A stretch of 64,000 nucleotides of DNA, from the NCBI GenBank assembly GCA_973895155.1, contig OZ316897.1, forward strand, positions 5,022,001 through 5,086,000, read 5' to 3'. Below are positions 23,661 through 34,676 of this stretch, piece after piece (position 1 is the stretch's first letter; each line of letters starts with the position of its first letter). The position numbers and the translations under genes are program-made. Below the pieces are notes generated by a model. It was not told the origin of the DNA and searched no databases. It was given only the letters and a program-made list of their open reading frames with translations. The DNA comes from Marsupella aquatica (Eukaryota > Marchantiophyta).

Positions 23661-24113
23661 CTACATGGTCATCCGGGACCACTTTGCCATGGAATTTTGC
23701 ATGATCCGGTCGCAAAATCCGGGACCCACACATACCTGTGAGTCATCCTCCCATGATAGAAGATTATGGACTGGCTCTGCTATGGCTATCACCTCCACCT
23801 TACCCTGGCTGTTTTTCTTGGCTTTCCTGGGTGGCTTATACATGACATTATTCATACCTTGGTTGCGAGTCATGACTTTGGCACGAGTGTTTTGTGCTGG
23901 TGATCGAGAATTGGCTACACTCTTCTTCAAAGAATCTGCATCCATATTTGACACTTCTGATTGTGTAGCAGGATTTCCCTGCGACATCATCTCAGTATCT
24001 GCCAACATTGTACTTGCTTCAATTGAAGCATCTACAATCTTACTTGCATCCAATGTTGCTCCCAAGTTTCGACGTCGCTTCACCCTACTCCCACTTGGTT
24101 GAGAGTCTGTCAA
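23661..24113 (-). CDS. Probable last exon(s) of the CACTA minus-strand gene, unknown domain
   Basis: A 150-codon open frame with a basic start (SGSRVKRRRNLG), a Ser/Asn/Thr-rich middle and a basic patch (YKPPRKAKKNSQGKVEV). No family is recognised. It is more likely a low-complexity nuclear tail than an enzyme. The plus-strand frame over the same bases looks like noise. The exon borders are not determined. Confidence 0.35.
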   Translation of the reverse strand: MTDSQPSGSRVKRRRNLGATLDASKIVDASIEASTMLADTEMMSQGNPATQSEVSNMDADSLKKSVANSRSPAQNTRAKVMTRNQGMNNVMYKPPRKAKKNSQGKVEVIAIAEPVHNLLSWEDDSQVCVGPGFCDRIMQNSMAKWSRMTM

Positions 24114-24690
24114 CTCTGCATCAACTACAATTTAGTGTCATGTCCAACATAAGTCAATCACTCATCACATGTGCTAAATGTACATGTCACCAACCACAAA
24201 GTTGTCACTATCTCCTTACCATTATGAACAGCCTTCTTCCCCTTCTTTGCCATTGCCATATGCTCCATGTCTGCTTCTGTTGATCAATAAACACACCACA
24301 ATATTCAGGTTGAATGTATTAACCACTGAATTGTTGCTCAACATTCATATAGAGGAATTTAAAGCATCAGCTTACCTGATACCTCCTTGGCTATGGTCAC
24401 TGAGGCACTGGGCACATCTTCTTCATTATTGCTCTTTGAATCACCTGATACATCAATCATGATGTCACTTCAGATCCTAGTTCATCCAACCAGTTCTTAC
24501 AGAAAAGATTACCTCCAACCGGCTTAAGCTTCACAAAACTCCATGCACTTTTCAAATGTAATGTACTGGATCATAGCAGGTTACCTGTCTCAGCAACCTT
24601 CTTGCCCTTCTGCTTACTGATTACAGGGTCCTTCTCTGCCTCCACTCTTCCTGCATTCAAACCATTCACTCAATTCATGAAAACTTACTT

Positions 24691-24972
24691 CTAACATTTG
24701 AACATAGGACACAATGAACAATGGGCCGGTGTCATTTCCATACCTGTGTCAGATTTGCCAAGTCCCTTTTTTGTTAACAAGGGCACACTTTGTACAATGT
24801 TGCCCTCATTGTTTGGTTGGGAACCACCCAATTTTTCAATCACAAGCTTGAAATTAGATTCCACTGATGCAAGAAGGTTCGCTACAGATGCCTCCACAAT
24901 ATCCAAACGATCAGCCAATTTACTTTCCACTCGAGGGAGTCCACACTCTAATGACTTCAACCGTTCACACAT
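24691..24972 (-). CDS. Coiled-coil exon of the CACTA minus-strand gene
   Basis: A 93-codon frame with heptad-like spacing over residues 1-50 (CERLKSLECGLPRVESKLAD, then VEASVANLLASVESN). It lies downstream of the Transposase_24-like exon, which fits the C-terminal coiled coil of some En/Spm DNA-binding proteins. This is inference from pattern and order. Confidence 0.4.
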   Translation of the reverse strand: MCERLKSLECGLPRVESKLADRLDIVEASVANLLASVESNFKLVIEKLGGSQPNNEGNIVQSVPLLTKKGLGKSDTGMEMTPAHCSLCPMFKC

Positions 24973-25320
24973 CTCTGTGAGAGTTGTAACAGTTCCCTAT
25001 CATAACACAGCTTACATATCTCAGATAACTGTCCCCAAGAACTGGTTGCTTACTTCCTACATTTCTTTTTGATGCTCAAGGCCAAATAGTCACAGAACAT
25101 ACAGAATTACAACATAATCACCTGTTTGGAAGTCACACTTGTCACCTCACTCCTTTGTTTCATGAACTCCTCTCTCACTTCTTGTGCTGATGGTTCTTCA
25201 CCTGTCAATTTCTTCTGCAGTCCACATCAACATACATATGAATGAAACCAAGTGTTGATTGTCAATGAAAATGTAATAATGGTAGCAAGATGATAAGTTT
25301 GAGGCTTACTATCAGGCATG

Positions 25321-25701
25321 TCACTGCCTTACCAATTGTTCTTTCACTGGAGCATAACTTCCTCTCCCAGCCTGTGAAAGGTGTTTCACTTTGCCTCGAG
25401 CATTTGACATCAGTTCACTCTTGCTCTGTCCAGCCTCCGACATGAACCCTTTGATTAACCGTGTCCATTGATCCAGTTCCAATGATGGGGGTGGTGGCAT
25501 TCTCCTGTTAGAACCATTGTCTATCCACATCCTTTTCAACCTATGCCTCTCTTGTTTCAAAATCCTCATTGCATAATCTGATATGCAATCTTCAACTGGG
25601 CCCTTACCATCATTACCAACATAGTCCCACCATTCAAGAATGTCCTTGCAGATAGCAGCCCAATCAGCTTTGTTCTGACTCCTAAACTCTGTAATGCTCA
25701 A
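25321..25701 (-). CDS. Plant Transposase_24-like (En/Spm) exon
   Basis: The conserved block RLKRMWIDNGSNRRMPPPPS, then LDQWTRLIKGFMSE and KSELMSNARGKVKHLSQAGRGSYAP follows the pattern of the plant En/Spm accessory domain: a W-x-x-L-I helix pair, a run of Lys/Asn residues, then a Gly-Ser-x-x-(F/Y)-A end. Such proteins accompany the transposase in CACTA elements and help bind the subterminal repeats. The exon directly abuts the BRCT-like ORF. The two frames overlap because of a 26-bp duplication at 25679-25718; removing one unit joins them in a single frame. Confidence 0.55.
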   Translation of the reverse strand: MSITEFRSQNKADWAAICKDILEWWDYVGNDGKGPVEDCISDYAMRILKQERHRLKRMWIDNGSNRRMPPPPSLELDQWTRLIKGFMSEAGQSKSELMSNARGKVKHLSQAGRGSYAPVKEQLVRQ

Positions 25702-25718
25702 ATGCTCCTAAACTCTGT
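25679..25718. repeat. 26-bp duplication causing a frameshift
   Basis: CTCCTAAACTCTGT occurs at 25679-25692 and again at 25705-25718, a period of 26. Because 26 is not a multiple of three, it shifts the frame between the BRCT-like and Transposase_24-like parts of the minus-strand gene. Confidence 0.8.
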
Positions 25719-26012
25719 CAGCCAAGAGACTTCAACTACTTTTAGACCTTGGTTGGTAATGGCAGAATCAATGAAGGACCATGACCACTTGTTCATCACA
25801 TCCAGCCATGTCCCCGCAACAACATGTGTAGTCTGTGGAGTGATGTCCTTGACTTCAGTCCCATGGAACTCTGAGAATCGTTTTTGTACGATTGGCCAAC
25901 TCACTTGGGTGAACCCATAGTGGCCAGGAATCAAAATGGCTTTGATTCCAGCCAACAGAGGCGGGTGGTCAACCTTTGTACGTTTCCTAGAGGCCATGTA
26001 CACACGGGCCAC
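25698..26012 (-). CDS. BRCT-like domain exon
   Basis: About 100 codons with the layout of a BRCT domain: a basic lead (SRKRTKVDHP), a hydrophobic strand ending in a Gly (KAILIPGHYG), a central THVVAG that matches the usual T-H-V-V-A core, and a late aromatic helix containing a Trp (EVSWLTEF). BRCT domains bind phosphopeptides or DNA in repair and chromatin proteins. The match is by eye and moderate. If correct, the exon is joined to the Transposase_24-like exon, a combination I do not recognise. Confidence 0.45.
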   Translation of the reverse strand: MARVYMASRKRTKVDHPPLLAGIKAILIPGHYGFTQVSWPIVQKRFSEFHGTEVKDITPQTTHVVAGTWLDVMNKWSWSFIDSAITNQGLKVVEVSWLTEFRSI

Positions 26013-26594
26013 CTAATCACTGCAGACGGAAGATAATGCGTTCACCTGATAATCGGAGGGCCCTTAAAATGCTGCGTTTATAACTTGGTCCAGTCCAGTC
26101 GTCTGGTGAGTCTCTGCTCCGATTCCAAATGGGAGAAATATTGGGACAAACATACTAGACACCTGCAAGCATGCACCTCATAGTTTGAATATGTGCCTTC
26201 ACAATATTGAAGGTGACAAGTGCAATTGTTTTGTGATGCCACATACAGATGTTGTAAATGGGCAGACATTCAATGAGAATACAAAATGTTGGTACACTTT
26301 AAGGGAATTCTCGCAAATTAAATAGCCTTGTAACTTATATGCTCATAATGAGAAGTCCTGATTTAATTTAAGCAGTGTCATGTAAGTCGTGATCAAAATG
26401 ATTGCAGAGTTAAAAAAGTTCCTAGAAGGCTTAAGGGGAGTTTTTGAAGGCATGTACCCAGGAACAAGTAATGAACTTAGGGTACTTGTTGCCTAAGCAT
26501 CCTCTCCTACAGAGGTCCTTCTTCTCAAAATTGGAATGTCTGCAATCTCCAAGGTATCCACATCAGGTGCACTATGCATGTACATTATTCAGGT

Positions 26595-27275
26595 TCAAAG
26601 CCAAGAAATGTGATCTCTCATGGGACTGTGCAAAGTAGGATCTATGGCATGGCGATGACAATAGAAGATCCATCGATCAACACCAGGTGCAGAGTGATCA
26701 TAGATGTGTCTGTCACAAGCATAGCCTTTTGCTTGACGCTCCTTCAAACAATGAAAGTGCCACATGGTGGGACACCTAACACAGTGGACTATGTCCACCC
26801 AGAAATCTTCATCGTGCTGACCACATGCCTTGCACTTATGAAGTGGGCAAGCTGTGGCAAGATCGGGCAAACATGAAAAACAAAAGAACCTCACACAATA
26901 TCTGTCAGGGCATTTCCTAACAAGTGGTGGAGCATCAACAGAGCCCTCATAAGACCCCAACTTCCCACACTGTGCACACTTAGCCTGCTTCTCCAAACAA
27001 TCAGTGCACATCCAGCCTCCCTGGTGTGCTGACGGGAGGCCCACCCCTGGACAGTTGTTTTTTGCAGCAAGGTCAGACTCCGGGTTGAGGTGGAAATGCC
27101 TCATGCAAGGGCCCTCACATATGGCTAAGCCACCACCATCGTCACAAATGGCACAACAATGAGCTGCCTTCTGGAAAATCTGACTTGCGGAGAAGTTACT
27201 ACCATCTGGCCCAACTACACCTGTGTTGCTCACCTCTGTCCCCCGCTTCTTGGCTCGGATTTTAGGGTATGCCAT
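26595..27275 (-). CDS. EDM2-type composite PHD zinc-finger exon
   Basis: A 226-codon frame dominated by Cys/His. It opens after an acceptor-like TGCGCAG. The first zinc finger is CCAICDDGGGLAICEGPCMR; then come CTDCLEKQAKCAQCGKLGS, CFSCLPDLATACPLHKCKAC and CVRCPTMWHFHC. The run ends with the motif WIFYCHRHAIDPTL and RDHI. This order, with the second half ending in Y-C-x-x-H-x-I-D-P and a following R-D-H-I, is that of the plant EDM2 family. In Arabidopsis EDM2 is a nuclear protein affecting H3K9 methylation and RNA processing at genes that contain transposons. Here the region sits inside a CACTA-like segment, upstream of BRCT-like and Transposase_24-like exons on the same strand, so it looks captured or fused. 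Only this region of EDM2 is visible. Confidence 0.8.
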   Translation of the reverse strand: MAYPKIRAKKRGTEVSNTGVVGPDGSNFSASQIFQKAAHCCAICDDGGGLAICEGPCMRHFHLNPESDLAAKNNCPGVGLPSAHQGGWMCTDCLEKQAKCAQCGKLGSYEGSVDAPPLVRKCPDRYCVRFFCFSCLPDLATACPLHKCKACGQHDEDFWVDIVHCVRCPTMWHFHCLKERQAKGYACDRHIYDHSAPGVDRWIFYCHRHAIDPTLHSPMRDHISWL

Positions 27276-27944
27276 GCCTGCGCATGAGACAGATAGTACA
27301 ATTTAGCAGAGTGCACAGACAATACAATTTAGTGCAGTGTACAAAAAGTACAGTGTAGCATATAGACTAGAGTGGCAATTGCTACTGCAATGAAATGTTC
27401 ACACACATGTGCAGAGTAGACATACTTTTTGGTTTGTTGAGCCCACACTAAAAACTGATCCCCTCGTACAATAGCTCCACCTACACCTCAATTTTGTGGC
27501 TATGATTCACCAAAGGAGATCTGCAACAAGATTTAATGCATTTGAATCACATATAACAGTCGTGACATGTAAAACAGGCATTTTTTGAACAGGATTGGTA
27601 TCAAGCAGTGTGATCAGGGTTGTAATTTATACATCCTAAATAGGCTATGATAGTGAATGAGACAAATAAGTTAGGCATAAATCACTTTTTCCAGGTTATC
27701 ACATGGCCCATTAATTCCAGTCTTTGAAAGGAGACTTTTAAGTGAGCTTGCTAGCCTCTTAAATTAGGATATTGTACTTAGTGCAGCCATAATAGGATAA
27801 GTTATGTACTGTTGACCCTAAACCCTGGACCCAAAATTGGTCATAATTCAAAATCTTAAGTAAATATCCTCTCTATTCAAGTCAAAGTGTTAAGTTATAG
27901 GTCAATGGTCTCTGGTTTGTGCATGCGGTGTGACAAGTGGTCCT
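27276..27944. other. Non-coding interval upstream of the PHD exon
   Basis: AT-rich sequence without a supported gene, probably intron or 5' leader of the minus-strand gene. A short tandem-like pair (CAGTGTAC/CAGTGTAG with ATACAATTTAG) lies around 27297-27360. Confidence 0.4.
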
Positions 27945-28394
27945 CTAGAGCGTGTGATCCAAACATGTGTAGACACCACAGTGACCGGTGGTGGGGTCTG
28001 GGAGGGCAGGACAAGTGACATCGCCAGGCACACTGCAGGATGGCGAGTGGTTCCAGATGATACATTGTGCTCTGTGAAAAAACCGACATCCAAGAGAACG
28101 GTCATCCAACTCTAGGCCAGAAGCCCTACAGGCAGGACAATCATATTGGCAACTGTGCACACACCCTTGGGCCCTAATTTGTGGCGGGTCATGTACAAGA
28201 GACAGAAATACCAAGGATGTTGGGAAGGGTGGAGAAGCAGGTACAGGCCGGCTGTAGTTGTTCCTGGCAACAACTGGGTACTCAAAGTACCATGCAGACT
28301 GGGCTGGAAGGATCCCAAGTCTGACATACTCAAGGCGCAACATCTCTGCCTTGTGTGCAAGCCGCACATGTTCAGCATTGCGGGTCCTCACCAT
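27945..28394 (-). CDS. Possible upstream exon, low confidence
   Basis: An open frame of 149 codons with scattered Cys/His (CVHSCQYDCPAC near residue 80). The plus strand over the same bases is also open (28146-28562) with its own Cys cluster, so coding strand cannot be decided by eye. Being on the same strand as the PHD exon favours the minus strand slightly. No family is recognised. Confidence 0.25.
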   Translation of the reverse strand: MVRTRNAEHVRLAHKAEMLRLEYVRLGILPAQSAWYFEYPVVARNNYSRPVPASPPFPTSLVFLSLVHDPPQIRAQGCVHSCQYDCPACRASGLELDDRSLGCRFFHRAQCIIWNHSPSCSVPGDVTCPALPDPTTGHCGVYTCLDHTL

Positions 28395-29270
28395 AAGTGT
28401 TGCTTTTGTGGAGATGTCGTGTGTTCACATCCTCTGATAAGCACCTTCAATCAGCAAGGTGAGCAGGAGCTGTACTTGCCTCACCAACAGCAACCAACCT
28501 TAAATTATCAGTTCCCACTCACTGTGTCACTCCATTGGTTCCAGCTAGGGGTCACAATGTAAACATAGCATGAAACACTCCTAATCAACTTGCTTACAAA
28601 CTACAATATCCAGAAAGAGTGAAAGTCTCACCCTCCAGTGAGCAGCAGAGAGGTAGTTCACTAGATGTGTTGATGTGCAGTTAAACCTCCACTATTGCTT
28701 ACTTCTGGTGTATGCTGCTCAGAAGAAGACATATTAGTAGCAGCAAATTGCAAATAATGGCCATAAGCAAACCGTGAGAGTTTGCAGAATGCTACAACAA
28801 ATCCATCACATCAGTGCTCCACAGGAATGAAACCGATGGCCCGGTCACTTGAGGAAAAAACAAAACTAAGAAGGCAGGCACACGGGCAACTGAGAAAAAA
28901 AGCTAGTGGCGCCTCGCGGAGAATCCAGAATGGTAATGCCCTTGCCCAGAAGCTTGGGAAACAAAAGAGAAAAAAGCAAAAACGAGCTACCGACCACCGT
29001 CTTGACCAGGCCCGCCACAAGGTATGGCTGGAGGCTGTGGTCCCCCCCTTAGTAAAGAAAAGGATGCAAGTCGGTGCACGGGGCACAAGGCATGTTCGGA
29101 TCTAGGGAGGAGCACAACAGTAATGTCAAGCAAGAAGTGTGGAGAGACCAAACAGTAAACAAAAATAGGGGAGAACAAACATACATCAGCAGCAGCAGGA
29201 AACGAGAAAGTTGATTTGGGAGGGATTGTAGGGAGAGAGCTTTTGGTGGGCTCGGCTACGCGTGAAATAT

Positions 29271-29361
29271 CAGGAGATAGATGCGCGAGAGAGTGAAGAG
29301 GGTGGCAAGCGGAAGACAGGTTGGGACTGGACCCTTGGTGCCGGGGAGTAATATATGGGGT
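29271..29361. repeat. 91-bp direct repeat, copy 1
   Basis: Matches 30167-30256 at about nine bases in ten, starting CAGGAGATAGATGCGCGAGA. Copies are 896 bp apart. Confidence 0.8.
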
Positions 29362-30166
29362 AATATACACAGAGACAAAGCTGTACTCACTTGATTGAGT
29401 AGGCAAGTGGGTGGACGAAGATCAACAACCGCAATAGCAGCACAGCCAGAGAGGCAAGAAAGGGGAAATTTCAGCAAAGGTAAGCGACACAGACAACTCA
29501 CCCTCCGTCTCACCCTCCCAGCTCCAAAGTTGCAAGAGCAAGAAGTCAAAGGCATTGAAACAAAGCGGGTGGCAGTTTCAGTATCTCAAGCAATGCAAAA
29601 TTAATCCATACTTAATCAGCCCTGGCCACACATTCCTTCAAAGCCCCTCATACTAGCAAGCAGGTCTGGCCTGTGAATCTTGTAGTGCTTAACGATACAA
29701 AGCCTTCCCAAGTACCAATTCAAAAGTAGCAGAAATAGATCGAAAGCTAGTTCCGATGATAGCTCCCAAAAGCTTTCCTCAGCCCGATTCCTATGCACAT
29801 CAGAGGAGCTCAAACCATTTAGAAATGAGATCACAGATTACTCTTGACAATCTCAAAAATGCCACAACCTAAGCACTGACAGCTCCGTCCCCCCATTCTA
29901 ATTTCTCCGACAAGTTTGCCTTAAAGCACATCCACTCGCAGTTCAAGTAGATTCAGAATCATCATAGACAATAGAGTGTTCTACCATAGCCCACGGTAGG
30001 TCCACGGCCATCGTAACAAACGCTCCACCCCCGGGGCTTATTAGTATTGCTCACTTTTAAGAAGGGCAGTTTTCGCAAAAGCAGTCTAATTGCCTAGACT
30101 GCACTAGAAAAGTTGGAGGCAATATCACAGCGGAGCATTCTGCGTCTAAGGGAGAGCGACGCCGTT

Positions 30167-30256
30167 CAGGAGATAGATGCGCGAGAGAGTGAAGATGGTG
30201 GGGAGCGGAAGACGGGTTGGGACTGGACCCTTGGTGCCGGTGGGTAATATGTGGGG
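30167..30256. repeat. 91-bp direct repeat, copy 2
   Basis: The second copy starts with the same 20 bases and differs by small substitutions such as GTGCCGGTGGG for GTGCCGGGGAG. Confidence 0.8.
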
Positions 30257-30622
30257 TTTCAATGAACAATGGGCCAGTTTGAGGAGGATTAAGAAGCGCG
30301 CACCCCACGTTCTTGTGTGGTGGTTGGGTGGGGTTTTGTTTGATAGAAGAAGAAATCACCATTCTCTTATGGAAGAAAGAAAATCATAGGAAACAGTGGG
30401 CGGGAGAACAAGGCATGTAATAGAGAACAACGAGGCATGTAATAGAGTACTTGCGGTTACTCTAACGGTGCACGAACACTCACCTTTGTCTTCCGCTTTG
30501 TCTGTTGTGGCCAACAAATCCCAGAGCGCTGCCGAGCTTGGTGGTTGCTTGATGGTTGAAAGTGCGCAGCTCACGTCCCTACCTCAATGTCCAACTCAAT
30601 GTGGGATGCAACAGCTTCTCTT

Positions 30623-30690
30623 GGTCGCATCTCCTCTTCGTCGCATCTCCTCTTGGTTGCATCTCCTCCTTGTCGCAGCTCCTCTTGGGG
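30623..30690. repeat. Short tandem repeat of about 16 bp
   Basis: Four imperfect units of TCGCATCTCCTCTTSG. Confidence 0.7.
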
Positions 30691-30960
30691 TTCACAGCTA
30701 GCGCGCAACAGCGCTCGATGGTTGACAATGCGCAGCTGAGCTAGGAGAAGAACTGAATGACTGTGGCTGCTCTTCTCTGTAGTCCAAGCACCCGGCTGGC
30801 AGAATGCTACGACACCTGAAAGAAGCGCACTTTCAGCTGCATGGCCGGGACTAACCTTTGGCTGATGACACTGATAACCAATGGCAGCACTGTCAACTGC
30901 TTCCTCCTAACAAACAACCGGCTCCCGATTCTGCAACTGCTCTTTAAGCTCCACGACCTC

Positions 30961-31042
30961 CTTCACAACTCCAATGTCCACCTTCCGCAGTGGTTGCCTT
31001 CCACAGCGCCTTCACAACTCCAATGTCCACCTTTCGCAGCAG
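30961..31042. repeat. 50-bp spaced duplication
   Basis: CTTCACAACTCCAATGTCCA plus CCTTCCGCAG appears at 30961 and again at 31011 with one change. Confidence 0.75.
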
Positions 31043-31691
31043 CAAACGATTGCCGCCCTGCTCACGCCTCCTTTGAATGCCTCGGCAACCTTAAGGACAC
31101 ACTACAATTAAACTTCCGCAGCAATCGCCTCACCTTACGATAGACCTTGGCACCGCAACACCTTCCCAGATCACAGCTGCTCCCCTCAGCTAAACCCTCA
31201 GCGCCTCAGTCCCCAGATCACAGCTCCTCCCGAACTGCAACTCACTCAAAACCTAAGCACTCAGGAGTGCCCTCGATAATGAACAATGGAGCAACTCAGA
31301 TCGGAAGCAAAGAGTCCTGCGACTATAAAAGCCTTGGAACAGTACGCAGCCGCGCAAAACCTCAACATTTGACAGGCATTCGATGCTCTACCCTAACCAA
31401 CACTCACTAAACCAAGACTTAGTGTGGCCGTCTCCTCAGCAGCTCGCGATCCGTAGACACTGATTGTAGCTCGGCAGAGGACAACCGAGGGTCAAGTTTG
31501 TAAGAATCCCCCGTTTCCCTCGCAAAAGCCTTTGCAAAACCCCGATCCTCCCACCCCGTCTCCCTAAACTGTGCGACCCTAAACTCCCTCCGGCTGTTGT
31601 GTTAGTGCCCCTACAGAGAGAATGAGGGGACAAAAACAAGATCGTCGGCATTCGGGAAGCCATCAACCGCTGCAATGACATACACTGGGAG

Positions 31692-34676
31692 TTGAAGGGT
31701 AGCACGGAGGGGTGGACAAAGGCAACCATGCTAGGAGATACATCCACGGCAGCCGAGATGAAGAGGAAAGGAAACAACAACAAAGAGGCCACCCCGACAA
31801 AAAGAACGAGGTCGGCGGCACCAAGGAAGCCAGCAAAGCAGGGAAGCAAGGAAGCAGGAAGCAGGAGGCAGGTGGAAGCCAAAGAGGAGGAGGTCAATCC
31901 CATCAATGCCATTCCAACAAAGGATGACACCTGGAAAGGTTGGGTGGCGACCCTACCAGAAGAGGTGCAACTGCATTTTGCACGGGAGGAGGATGCATGC
32001 TTTATGGCCATGCAGACCAAGAAGTATCAGGGCTTCATGGCCGGATCCGGCTTGGCAGCCTTTGTAAAATTACCATGGCTGAAGCCGGAGGTGCCGGATT
32101 CAGACTTATTAGAATTTGTGGGGTCATGGGAGCCCGAGACCAATTCCATGAGGGTGTATGGGAAGGATTTCTATCTCACGCCCCAGGTAATTGCCGAAGT
32201 GTTTGGCTTGCCGATGGGCAATAAGACCAAAGTTGATACCAGGAAGACCTTTCCAGACAAGGAGTTCTGGTCGTTTCCAGGGCCATCAACAAAGAATGGC
32301 TTCTTCCGGAACACCTACACCAACCTGCACATCGGAGAGATGATCAATTTCTTGCGGGTGACCATGCATTGCAACTTGCCGAGGGCAGAGATCGGCAAGG
32401 CACAGGTCTACCTGGCAAAGAGGCCAGACCCAAGCCGGGACTACAACGGGTACCTCCTCAACCAATTGAAGAAGATCTTGAAGGAGGAACAACTGGTGAT
32501 CGGTGTAGGAAGCGTGTCCCGGCTTGGCTATCACATGCCACTGTTGTGCCGGTATGCCAGAAGTCAGATCTTTGCCCCAGTACTTCCCCTGTAGGAGAGG
32601 GCACCAGAGGAAGTCCCGAAGCAAAGGCCGGCAATAGAGGAGCCCAACCAGCCCGCCAGTCCTACAATCGAGCATATGTTTTGGCCAAGAAAAGAAGACT
32701 TGCCAATACAGCAATCAAGCATGCAGAATCTATTGAAATTGCTGGAAAAGGAGAAGAGAACGGCACCGGCAACGGTACCGGCAACGGTACCGGCACCGGT
32801 ATAGGTGACTGCCCCAGAGGTCGGCCTAAGCCGACTCAGGAGGGAAAACCCCTTTACCGGAGCCAAGGTGAGAAGGAGGCCAGAACACAAGTCGGGAGTT
32901 CGAATGTATGTGGGAGCCTCCAGCCCCGAATTGGAGGCAGAGCAGCCTAAGGCTCCTGCCCGTGGAAAGCAATGGGAGAAGACAGCCTGGAAGCCAGAGG
33001 AGGAACCAGGACCCGTGATCTGTGAGGCCGTTTTTACGGTGGGACCAGGAGAACTGAGGGGGAAGTCGGGAGTCCAAGCAATGGAGGAGGCGGTGGAGGA
33101 CTACAGCAATGATAACTCCGGCTATGGGTCGGATCATCATGTACCAGGAGTAAGAACTTATGGCCGCTTTATCCCCACGCTTCCAAGAGTAGTTCGAGGG
33201 GATCCCACCCAACAGAGCAGCCCTGAGTCCCCCCCACCAGATGTCGCTCCCCCGAGCTTTGACGGCATAAAGCAGACGGCACAAGAGTTTCAGGAGCGAC
33301 TCAAAGAGGAAGAGAAGGCAGCCCTGGCTAGGGAGAAAGATTTACCAGGAGGAGATTGGCCGGAGGACATCAGGCGGCTTGCCAAAAAAAGAAGCAACCC
33401 TCTTGCCACCATAGAAGAAATCTGCAAGGCGGCTTGGGAACAGAGGCCGAGGTGGTTGATGCCGATGACTTCTATTTACTCCACCTATGCTAAAGATAGA
33501 GCCATGGAGTACGGGGAGATGTGTGGGGAACTTGCGCTCAGCATCTTTGGGGAGGAGTTGGAGCAGGGACCCTTTTTCCAGAGGGAGATATTGGAGAAGC
33601 ACCAATTAGAAGAAGCGGTAGCTTTGGAGAGAAGCAAGAAGGACGAGGTCATCCGACGGCTTAGGGAGAAGGAAGCCAAGGTGGAAGACCTAAAGGCGGC
33701 CAAGAAAGCCCAAGATGAGCTACGGATTAAACGGCATGACCTAAACATCATGTAGGGGCAGTTGGATACCGCGCAGTCTGATAATCAGATTATCAAGGAT
33801 AAACTGACTCAGACCCAAGGAGAGTTGGCCAAGGCGGTCAAAGAAAGGGAGAAGTGGAAGCGAGAGTTGAGAGACGCAGAGTAGGCCCACATAGCAGCCA
33901 ACAATCGGGCCATGGCGGAGACTCAGAGAAGGGAGAGGGCGTTGAAGGGGGAACTCGAGGATATCCGCGGAGCCCTTGAGCAGAAGGAGGCCGAGTTAGG
34001 GAAATCCTATCAGGCGATTATCGTGTTGCGGCAGGAGCTTGCATCCATGACAGCCAGCTTCAAGGCCGACCTCCGCGAGAAAGACGACCAGCTCGACCAG
34101 ACTTATGCCAAGATGAATAAAATGGAGTTTGAGGTCGTGGCGGAGCTCGACAAGGAGCTGAGAGCAACCCAGGAGGAGAGGGCAACCTTAAAGAAGGAAT
34201 TGGAGGAAGCCCAGAAGGAGCGGGAGGAAGCGCGCAAGGACCTAGATGAATTGCAGGAGGAGTTGGAGGAAAGCATGCAGAAGATGGAGAACTTACAGCG
34301 GCGAGTCGACAACCAAACGGAGCGGCTAAAAAAACAGGCCGCAGTATTTAAGTGCTTGGCTTCCTCAGGACCAACTCCAATCGGGGCAACCAAGTTACCT
34401 GGTGTAGTACTGGCCGAAGGACAAGCCGAGACACTCGCACCGGTGCCGGAGGTAAGTGGCAAGGGGAAGGGGCCAGTTGCCGAACCAAAGAAGAAGAAGA
34501 AGCGGAAACCTTCGGGGTCAAGGAGTAATACGGCTCCTCAAGCCGGCGTGACCAAGGAGGTAAACCCAACACCAGGCAGGGTCACGGCAGAGGATCCAAC
34601 TGCCCTAGAAGGCGGGGATGATGAAGCCAGGCCAGGATACTCGGTGATGAAGCCGGGGTACCGGATCCATCACTAG
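31692..34676 (+). pseudogene. LTR ORF in the G2 5' LTR, broken
   Basis: It matches the intact 1,210-codon ORF of the solo LTR from about residue 190 to 1160. It is open at 31692-32594 (globular part), 32805-33755 (acidic linker and start of coiled coil) and 33912-34676 (coiled coil and tail). Breaks include a TAG at 32592 and one at 33753 where the solo LTR has CAG, and one at about 33882 where it has GAG. A frameshift lies between 32594 and 32805. A shortened C-terminus ends at 34674-34676. Confidence 0.8.

Larger units (their letters stand above)
22695..31630 (-). mobile_element. CACTA-like (En/Spm) DNA transposon with captured genes, right end not seen
   Basis: The left end is CACTAGTAGAAACC at 22695, preceded by TTA (a possible 3-bp target duplication). 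It is followed by 300 bp dense in short subterminal repeats in both directions (AGTCGTT, AACGACT, AGTCCTTTATAG), which is the layout of CACTA ends. Inside, minus-strand exons include a Transposase_24-like domain, which occurs in plant En/Spm proteins. No matching GGTTTCTACTAGTG end occurs before 31631, where G2 sequence starts. The right border is therefore only the limit of the unexplained DNA. No main CACTA transposase is visible. Confidence 0.55.
28395..31630. other. Gene-poor repeated DNA right of the CACTA genes
   Basis: I see no supported gene in these 3.2 kb. A basic plus-strand frame at 28782-29105 (Lys/Arg-rich) and several short frames lack recognisable domains. The stretch holds a 91-bp direct repeat and two short tandem repeats, listed separately. 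It ends where G2 LTR sequence begins at 31631 without any clear transposon terminus. Confidence 0.4.

Noticed and set aside
28146-28562. Plus-strand ORF with Cys-x2-Cys pairs
   Set aside because: The opposite strand is open too, there is no recognisable family, and the supported exons nearby are all on the minus strand.
31590-31630. GTTAGTG at 31601 as the right end of the CACTA segment
   Set aside because: The bases before it do not match the inverted left terminus GGTTTCTACTAGTG, and no TTA duplication follows.
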